From Mesorhizobium sp. (GTDB lineage: Bacteria; Pseudomonadota; Alphaproteobacteria; Rhizobiales; Rhizobiaceae), in NCBI GenBank assembly GCA_004017535.1, contig SAJS01000003.1, positions 372,001 to 436,000 on the forward strand: 64,000 nt of DNA. The letters are read 5' to 3'. Under the pieces are notes generated by a model that was not told the origin of the DNA, did no database searches, and was given only the letters and a program-made list of their open reading frames with translations. A program made the translations under genes and the position numbers. Positions 59,127 through 64,000 of this stretch are shown here, piece by piece. Each line of letters opens with the position of its first letter. Within the stretch, counting starts at the first letter, position 1.

Positions 59127-59249
59127 TTAGGCGCTGGCGCCGCCCATCAGCGCGGCGACCAGGGTCGCCAGGAAAACGAGCAGCCCCAAGGCGACCCGGT
59201 CCAGCCACCCGCGCCGTCTGGCAAGGATCTCGAACAATCGATTGGCCAT
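59127..59249 (-). CDS. Tiny membrane protein, 40 aa
   Basis: ATG 59249 to TAA 59127-59129, below usual length cutoffs. GGGGGGAAG lies 6 nt before the start. Basic amphipathic head (ANRLFEILARRRGWLDRV) and one membrane span (ALGLLVFLATLVAALMG). Its stop codon falls in a remnant of the family D repeat. A perfect hairpin (59288-59314) lies 39 bp upstream of the start. Function unknown. Confidence 0.6.
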   Translation of the reverse strand: MANRLFEILARRRGWLDRVALGLLVFLATLVAALMGGASA

Positions 59250-59287
59250 CGCAACTTCCCCCCTTCGCTTGCGCCATACTCTACCAT

Positions 59288-59314
59288 GCATTTCATGAGA
59301 ACATCATGAAATGC
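59288..59314. promoter_or_regulatory. Perfect 11-bp inverted repeat
   Basis: GCATTTCATGA, GAACA, TCATGAAATGC. AT-rich for the region, 39 bp upstream of the 40-residue gene; could be an operator or a transcript hairpin. Confidence 0.6.
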
Positions 59315-59492
59315 CTCACGGAGCCTCCGATGCCGTTTCCAGGGAAAATCGGCCGCTGCCGGTCGCCCGATGCCGCGCTGCCAAATGCACCCAAAAAAAG
59401 TCGGGGTCGAAGGGGACTGTCGATCTGGCGAAAAATCAGCTTATTCAAGCGGATACGCATATATGTGCGGCGCGGTATGCTGGACATCGGAA

Positions 59493-59660
59493 ATGCCCGG
59501 AATTCCGCCATTTCATGGCTCCTCGCCGTGGCCCCAGCATGACTGCCAAGCGTGCTTCGAGCGCGAAAAGGAGGCTAAAAAGGCGCTTCTGGGGCCCTCC
59601 CCGACGGCGTTGACAGGACCCTACGTCAATGGCACTCCGCAAGCACTGGTCACGCCATGA
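59493..59660 (+). CDS. Possible small Cys-containing protein
   Basis: 55 residues from ATG 59493 (frame open back to 59370). Content includes SPWPQHDCQACFEREKEAKK, with a Cys-x2-Cys after His-Asp, then ALLGPSPTALTGPYVNGTP. Codon third positions are mostly G/C, in keeping with real genes. No strong ribosome site. The rest of 59250-60170 holds repeats and weak frames. Confidence 0.4.
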   Translation: MPGIPPFHGSSPWPQHDCQACFEREKEAKKALLGPSPTALTGPYVNGTPQALVTP

Positions 59661-59813
59661 CCGTTGCTGTTGGGGACGGACGGGGTTTCAGCAGCTTGGC
59701 GGCGGCGCCGGACGGGCGGGCACCTGCGCGGTGCACCGCCCGCTCCTGGCCAGGCCGGCTTTCAGCTCCAAACAGCTTGCTTCAGGACCGATAGGGTCGA
59801 CGGCGCGTTCCTA

Positions 59814-59914
59814 AGCATGTCTCCCGAAAGTGGAACCGGTTTCGGGATAAAGACATGCGCAAATCAAAGACGTAAAGCGCATGGAGCGAATCCGAAGGAT
59901 CGCGACGCGCTTTA
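59814..59914. repeat. Dispersed repeat, family E
   Basis: GCATGTCTCCCGAAAG with the inverted CTTTCGGG-like TTTCGGGATAAAGACATGC, then TAAAGCGCATG and GCGACGCGCTTTA. Two nested inverted structures; of a kind frequent in mesorhizobial genomes as I recall. Confidence 0.7.
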
Positions 59915-60170
59915 GGATTCAGAAAGTGAAGCCGGAGGACGACAAGGAGGCGGTTACAGCCGAAAGCCTGTCGCGTCTGGCTAAAGTCGGTTTGCTATAT
60001 GGCTTCTTCATCGGCTGTCTCGCCTCGGTCGACGATGAAATCAAGACAGTATGATATGCCTGGCGGGGACCGCGTCAAGCGGGGGCCAGATTTGGCCGCC
60101 CTGCGACTGCCGCCAAACAATATGCCGGCAAGCCGACGGGTCCCCAACCAATTTCACCCGCGCGCCGGCG

Positions 60171-60263
60171 TTACAGGTCGACGTTCGAGGCAACCGTAGC
60201 CGCAACGACGCTCGACAGCTTCTGGCGCTTCGACAGCACCGGCTTCTCGTAAGTCTTCTTCAT
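60171..60263 (-). CDS. Putative RiPP precursor peptide, 30 aa
   Basis: ATG 60263 to TAA 60171-60173, 30 residues, with AAAGGGG 6 nt upstream. It starts MKKTYEKPVLSKRQK and ends ATVASNVDL. The YEKPVL run fits the Y-x-x-P-x-L leader motif that recognition elements bind in lasso-peptide and related precursors; the Ser/Val/Ala-rich second half would be the core, though it has no Cys. No cyclase, B-protein or other modifying enzyme is visible in the window, so the peptide is an orphan. Rhizobiales genomes often carry such stand-alone entries. Confidence 0.68.
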   Translation of the reverse strand: MKKTYEKPVLSKRQKLSSVVAATVASNVDL

Positions 60264-60264
60264 A

Positions 60265-60317
60265 GGGAACCCCTTTGCCCGATTTCACGCGCGCACCACG
60301 CAACGCCAAAGGGTTCC
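60265..60317 (-). promoter_or_regulatory. Leader hairpin of the RiPP-like gene
   Basis: GGGAACCCCTTTG (60265-60277) pairs with CAAAGGGTTCCC (60306-60317) with one bulge. The arm covers the ribosome site, so it could control translation. Confidence 0.55.
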
Positions 60318-60441
60318 CGTCAAAGGAAATCTGCGTCATCCAGGCACAATGAGGGCGGACCGCGACCGAAGGCATGTGAGCTGTGGCGTGCCGGCAACAT
60401 CCGACGCCCTCTTCCGAAAGGAACTTTACGACCGCCCCGGG

Positions 60442-61377
60442 TCAACCCGCATGCTGCAGCCAACGGCGGTCGAAGACATCGAGGATGGCGCGGAATTCGG
60501 CCGGCGGGATCTGGCCGACATCGCCCTCGCCGTCGGCCCCGAGGAACCGTCCCAGCAGCCGGTCAATTACCTCTGGATGCTCGATGGCGATGCCGAGCGC
60601 CGCCAGATCGGTGGCGACCGACCCCTGCGGCAGCAGATATCCGCCCCATTCTGTGGCGCCCGGCACCGGGTCGCGCAGGCGCACCATGATGATCCTGGTG
60701 AACGAGGGCTGCGCCTCGGGGCCGATGATGGCTGTACCGCACATATAGCCGCCCAGCACGCTGCCCGGCTGCGACTGAGGGAACAGACTGAAGAAGAACT
60801 GGGCGTCGCCGCCGGCCTCCCTGACATGGATGTACAGGCCGCGCTTTGCCGGCGTCACCGGCCCGCCCAGCACGAGCTGGCCGGTCGGCAACGCCTCGCG
60901 GTAACGGGCGGTGAGGCCGTGCACGCCCGGCCCGCCCTCGATCGACAGGCTGCCCTTGATGAGCTGGCCGCGATAATAGGGTGACCAGGCGCGCGAATAG
61001 CAGGCATAGCTGCCGATGAGCGCGATGCTGTGGGCGCGGTCGTCATGCGCGGAGGCTGCCTCGAATTGCTGGGCGGCGTGCCGCTCGAGCGCCACGCGGT
61101 CGACACCGTGACGGGCGCAGATGGCGGCGGTGAAGCTCGGCAGATCGCTTTCTGCGATCCACGCGCCGGGCTGCTCCAGCCGCAGCAGCTTTGCCCAGTC
61201 TTCGTAGACGCTGAGCTCGCGCGGATGAGCCCGGCCCTGCAGCCACTTGTCGGCGCGGCCGAGATCGAATGCCGTCCTGGCGTTGACGGAACGGAACGCC
61301 GCCGCGAGATCCTTGCGGGTGACGGTGCCGAGCAGGGCCGATGTCAGCCTCAGCTTCTGCGCGATATGTTGTGCCAT
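60442..61377 (-). CDS. Hypothetical protein, 311 aa
   Basis: ATG 61377. The N-terminal 90 residues resemble a helical DNA- or protein-binding domain (KDLAAAFRSVNARTAFDLGRADKWLQGRA), then YEDWAKLLRL. The C-terminal 200 residues are beta-rich (LTARYREALPTGQLVLGGP, FFFSLFPQSQPGSVLGGYMCG, SFTRIIMVRLRDPVPGATEWG). No catalytic set seen. It lies upstream of the RiPP-like gene on the same strand, 178 bp apart; any link is speculation. Family unrecognised. Confidence 0.7.
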   Translation of the reverse strand: MAQHIAQKLRLTSALLGTVTRKDLAAAFRSVNARTAFDLGRADKWLQGRAHPRELSVYEDWAKLLRLEQPGAWIAESDLPSFTAAICARHGVDRVALERHAAQQFEAASAHDDRAHSIALIGSYACYSRAWSPYYRGQLIKGSLSIEGGPGVHGLTARYREALPTGQLVLGGPVTPAKRGLYIHVREAGGDAQFFFSLFPQSQPGSVLGGYMCGTAIIGPEAQPSFTRIIMVRLRDPVPGATEWGGYLLPQGSVATDLAALGIAIEHPEVIDRLLGRFLGADGEGDVGQIPPAEFRAILDVFDRRWLQHAG

Positions 61378-61788
61378 CGAAGCGCCCCTCGGACCCCTTG
61401 CCCTTCCGAGAAATCATGCCTGGCCGTTGCCTGCCCGCCGGCACGGCCTCGACTCGTGATGATACGCATGCTCGCCACGCTGCGCGCCGGACTTTCGTCC
61501 TGCGCCCGACGTCCGGCGCTTCGACCTTCCACAGGCCGATGCCGCGGAATTTCCGGAGAATTCCACGCCCTTCCACATGGCCGCCCTTTGCCCCCGGGCA
61601 GCCGGCGCTAAGCTCGCATCGGGCAAGGGGCAGACCGTCATGAAAAACGCGCTGAATGTGGGCTTGAGCACGTCATCCCCTTCCTTCGCAGAGCTGTGAC
61701 ACGCTCGATTTCGAGCGACGGCGAATCCCGGCTCAAAAGCCGGCGACGAGCAAACCGTATTGCCACCTCATCCGGAAGGAATGATCAG
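61378..61788. other. Gene-free stretch
   Basis: 411 bp without a convincing gene. A GGAATTTCC-GGAG-AATTCC imperfect inverted repeat near 61545-61565 is the only structure noticed. Confidence 0.35.
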
Positions 61789-62031
61789 ATGACCTCGACC
61801 ACCTCTTCGACACTCACCTTCGCCTTGTTTACCGCAGGATGCATAGCGCTGGCGCTGCTGTTCATTAACGCGCCGGAGGGGGAATTCCCGTCTAAATACG
61901 TCAAGGCAGCGCCCGCCACGCAAGGAGCGTCGCCAACGCGCATAGACATCGACAACGACGCGCACGCGATACGCTTCTATGTCGACGGGAAGCAGGTCGC
62001 GCTGCTCGACGCATCGGGCTTCAAACCATGA
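61789..62031 (+). CDS. Small membrane-anchored hypothetical protein
   Basis: 80 residues from ATG 61789, after GGAAGGAATGATCAG. One N-terminal membrane span ([19 protein letters not shown]), then a periplasmic domain: [32 protein letters not shown], a short beta structure. Followed 32 bp on by another small exported protein. Function unknown. Confidence 0.65.
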   Translation: MTSTTSSTLTFALFTAGCIALALLFINAPEGEFPSKYVKAAPATQGASPTRIDIDNDAHAIRFYVDGKQVALLDASGFKP

Positions 62032-62063
62032 GGAGGCCGCAGAACCAGGAAAGGAAACCTGCC

Positions 62064-62300
62064 ATGAAGATCGTCCTATCCGCGCTGACGGCGCTTCTCG
62101 TCTCGGTCGCGCTGACGCAAGGCGCCGGGGCCAAGACGAAAATCCCGGTGACCGAGAAGAAGGCCGCCACGACAACCGGCAAGCATCGGCCGCCGCTCGA
62201 TGAGACGGCAACCGGCGGCACCCAGCCCTTGGCGGGCCAGACGCCGAAGACTCCGGATCCGGGCCAGGCCTATCCGGAGGCGCTGGACCTGCCTTTCTAG
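62064..62300 (+). CDS. Small secreted hypothetical protein
   Basis: 78 residues from ATG 62064, AGGAAAGGAAACC upstream. Signal peptide about 1-23 (KIVLSALTALLVSVALTQGAG), then a short, Pro/Thr/Lys-rich, probably disordered mature part (TEKKAATTTGKHRPPLDET, PKTPDPGQAYPEALDLPF). Probably one operon with the preceding gene. Function unknown. Confidence 0.62.
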   Translation: MKIVLSALTALLVSVALTQGAGAKTKIPVTEKKAATTTGKHRPPLDETATGGTQPLAGQTPKTPDPGQAYPEALDLPF

Positions 62301-62572
62301 GGCGATTACGGGGGACGCGCCCGGCGGTGGGGTCCGCAACCGCCCTAAACCGATGACGGCCACCCGGGATCGAACGAGGAAAAGCAGTGGGCGAACCCCA
62401 GCCAACAGCTACCCGGCCAGCCTGAGGGCTGGGAGCTTAGCGCCGCCGGCGGGGCGGCCTCTGACCTGGCGCGGATTGCAATGCGGTCCGCGCGGGCCAA
62501 GCGCGCGGCTTGACCAGGCCATGGCCGGCGCGATAGGCGGGCGCAGGCCATCCAACCGATGAAAGACCCGCC

Positions 62573-62794
62573 ATGACCGACCTTATCGTGAAAGACAGCA
62601 ACGGCACGCCGCTGAAGGATGGCGACTCCGTGACGCTGATCAAGGACCTCAAGGTCAAGGGCACGTCCGAGACGATCAAGCGCGGCACGCTGGTGAAGAA
62701 CATCCGCCTCAACGGCAATCCCGGCGAGATCGAATGCAACACCAAGCAGGTCAAGGGCCTGGTGCTGAAGACGGAGTTCCTGAAGAAGGCGTGA
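62573..62794 (+). CDS. PhnA/YjdM-type C-terminal domain protein
   Basis: 73 residues from ATG 62573. DSNGTPLKDGDSVTLIKDLK, KGTSETIKRGTLVKNIRL and CNTKQVKGLVLKTEFLKK are the SH3-like C-terminal domain of PhnA/YjdM proteins. The N-terminal zinc ribbon of the full-length family is missing, which is usual for this short alphaproteobacterial form. The old link to alkylphosphonate use is not proven. Monocistronic. Confidence 0.85.
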   Translation: MTDLIVKDSNGTPLKDGDSVTLIKDLKVKGTSETIKRGTLVKNIRLNGNPGEIECNTKQVKGLVLKTEFLKKA

Positions 62795-62918
62795 TTGCCG
62801 GGGCCCATCTCCCCTTATGTTGCACTGCGTTAGATTTGTTGCGTTGCGATAGCGGCGCATAGGGCCGAGGCTTTGCCTCAGGCGGGATACGAACGTGCAT
62901 TCACGAGGTTCGTATTCG

Positions 62919-63859
62919 TGTCAGCATCGGCGCAGGATTTCCCACCTGGTATCGAAGGGTTGCGGGCGTTGGCCGTGGCGGGCGTCGTGGCCTGCCATTT
63001 CGGCCTGGCGGCGCTGCCGGGCGGCTTTGTCGGGGTCAACATCTTCTTCGTCATCTCGGGCCTCGTCTTTGTCGTCCTCTGCGCCTGGCTGACGAGCGTT
63101 TCGCAGCCCTGGGCCTTCTACTTCTCGCCGCTGCGCGCATGGGAATTTGCCGCCGGCGGCCTCGCATCGCTGGCGCCGGCGCGGCTTTTGCAGGCGCGTC
63201 CGCTGCTGGGGCGGGCGTTGAGCCTGGGCGGCCTGGCGATGATCGGGGCCGCTTATCTCGCCTTCAGCGAGGACGCTCCCTTCCCCGGCTTTCTGGCGCT
63301 TCTGCCTGTCGCCGGCACGGTCCTTCTGCTCAAGGCGGGAGCGGCCGGCGCCAGGGACGGCTATTCACCCGATTCCGGGCGGAATTGGGTGAATGCCGCC
63401 CTGGCGCTGCCACCTTTGCAATGGACCTGCAGGCTCTCCTATTCGACCCATCTGTGGCATTGGCCGGTCATCGTCTATGCGGGCATGCTGGCGCCGGAGC
63501 TGACGCCCATCGAGCGGCTCTATTGCCTGGCGCTGACGCTGGCGCTGTCCGCCCTCACCTACCGCCTTATCGAGAACCCGATCCGTCGCAACGGCTGGCT
63601 GATGGCCAATGCGGCGCGGGCGCCGGTGCCGGTCCTCCTCCTGACCGGCACCGGCGTCGCAGCCGCCTATGGCAATGCCAGGCTCGCCGTGCACGACCTC
63701 GCTGGAGCCGGAGGTGGAGAAGAGGATGATTTCGAAAGTGGGAAGACAGGGGCTGGGCCCACGCGTGCATGGCAGCCTGGCGTTGTCCAATGGTGCGCTG
63801 GTCGACCCCCACTCCGTCTCGGCTTCGCCGAGCCACCTCTCGCCCGATCGACGGGGTAG
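62919..63859 (+). pseudogene. Decayed acyltransferase 3 (OafA/YrhL type)
   Basis: The frame begins as acyltransferase 3 (PGIEGLRALAVAGVVACHF with the catalytic-type His, GGFVGVNIFFVISG), then jumps at LVFVVLCAW directly to the second half (SQPWAFYFSPLRAWEFAAGG), losing about 100-150 residues. TM segments continue to HDLAGAGGGEEDD, and the periplasmic SGNH domain of full-length proteins is replaced by translated family B repeat sequence. No start with a ribosome site is clear. It should be inactive. Confidence 0.72.
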
Positions 63860-63950
63860 AGCAAAGGCGCCCTTCCTTTCCCTCCGGAGGGGGGAAAGGT
63901 GGCGCTGCGAAGCAGCGACGGATTGGGGAACCACGTGGCAGTCAAGCCGA
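63806..63950. repeat. Family B-like repeat with second palindrome
   Basis: CCGTCTCGGCTTCGCCGAGC then CACCTCTCGCCC, inverted to the copies at 36804 and 46852, followed by CCTTTCCCTCCGGAGGGGGG and GAAAGGTGGCGCTGCGAAGC. It supplies the last codons of the decayed acyltransferase. Confidence 0.75.
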
Positions 63951-64000
63951 GGCCTAGTCAGTCACGCCAGCCACGGAAGATGTGTGCATAGGGTAGACGC

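Noticed and set aside
59311-59613. 100-codon basic frame on the plus strand
   Set aside because: Arg/Lys/Ser-rich composition typical of a shadow frame; overlaps the more protein-like frame ending at 59660.
59881-60054. 57-codon open frame (MERIRRIATRF start) on the plus strand
   Set aside because: Its first third is family E repeat sequence and there is no ribosome site; a hydrophobic stretch alone was not enough.
61640-61699. 19-codon frame ([11 protein letters not shown] start) after an AAGGGG
   Set aside because: Too short to judge; no motif, hydrophobic span or conserved context.

Overview
The window is high-GC alphaproteobacterial DNA that looks like a Mesorhizobium or a close relative in the Rhizobiales. 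The support is the gene repertoire (BA14K, DUF1127, DUF3606, DUF6894 and KTSC small proteins), the PhyR/EcfG-type stress promoters, and several families of dispersed palindromic intergenic repeats of rhizobial style. I see no rRNA, tRNA, CRISPR array, intact insertion sequence or replication origin. The genus call is inference.

Layout. 1-150: the 5' end of a ligD gene leaving the window. 416-13761: an exopolysaccharide locus (BioF2/CelD-like acetyltransferase, flippase, two glycosyltransferases, GH5 glycanase, Wzy-like polymerase, chain-length/export protein with a decayed kinase domain, GINT1-like protein, FAD monooxygenase). Three sigma-54 promoter matches sit at its divergent starts. 14094-16495: GNAT enzyme and an ABC exporter pair. 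16664-20145: ECF sigma factor, putative anti-sigma factor and periplasmic metal-sensor-like protein, next to secreted EF-hand, GPNG-repeat and BA14K proteins. 20456-23780: an aldo/keto reductase behind an FNR/FixK-type box, a GST and a flavin monooxygenase. 23987-27950: a block of very small genes plus a stand-alone ATP-dependent DNA ligase, with four general-stress (EcfG) promoters. 28061-32523: DUF922 protease and two unusual regulators, each with a DNA-binding domain, a TolB-like domain and TPRs. 32513-41205: VOC enzymes, MFS, antiporter-USP fusion, DUF2270 (fifth stress promoter), sulfotransferase, aldo/keto reductase. 41401-49133: DUF559 nuclease, TetR plus paoABC-type molybdenum aldehyde oxidoreductase, LysR plus quinone oxidoreductase. 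49265-55993: GIY-YIG nuclease inside a 69-bp inverted repeat, diguanylate cyclase, slipin, and three more stress promoters serving small proteins and a low-affinity iron permease-like protein. 56122-64000: LysR/MFS divergon, several tiny genes including an orphan RiPP-like precursor, and a decayed acyltransferase.

How the parts work together. The polysaccharide genes form divergent units that could answer together to RpoN. The eight EcfG-type promoters link scattered small genes, an iron permease-like protein and a DUF2270 membrane protein to the general stress response. TetR/paoABC and the two LysR divergons are classic local regulator-target pairs with visible operator candidates.

The two most unusual things are (i) single-gene nuclease cassettes (DUF559 and GIY-YIG) bracketed by near-perfect inverted copies of dispersed palindromic repeats, with gene-less copies of the same repeats elsewhere in the window, and (ii) a 30-residue YxxPxL peptide gene resembling RiPP precursors, with no modification enzymes nearby.
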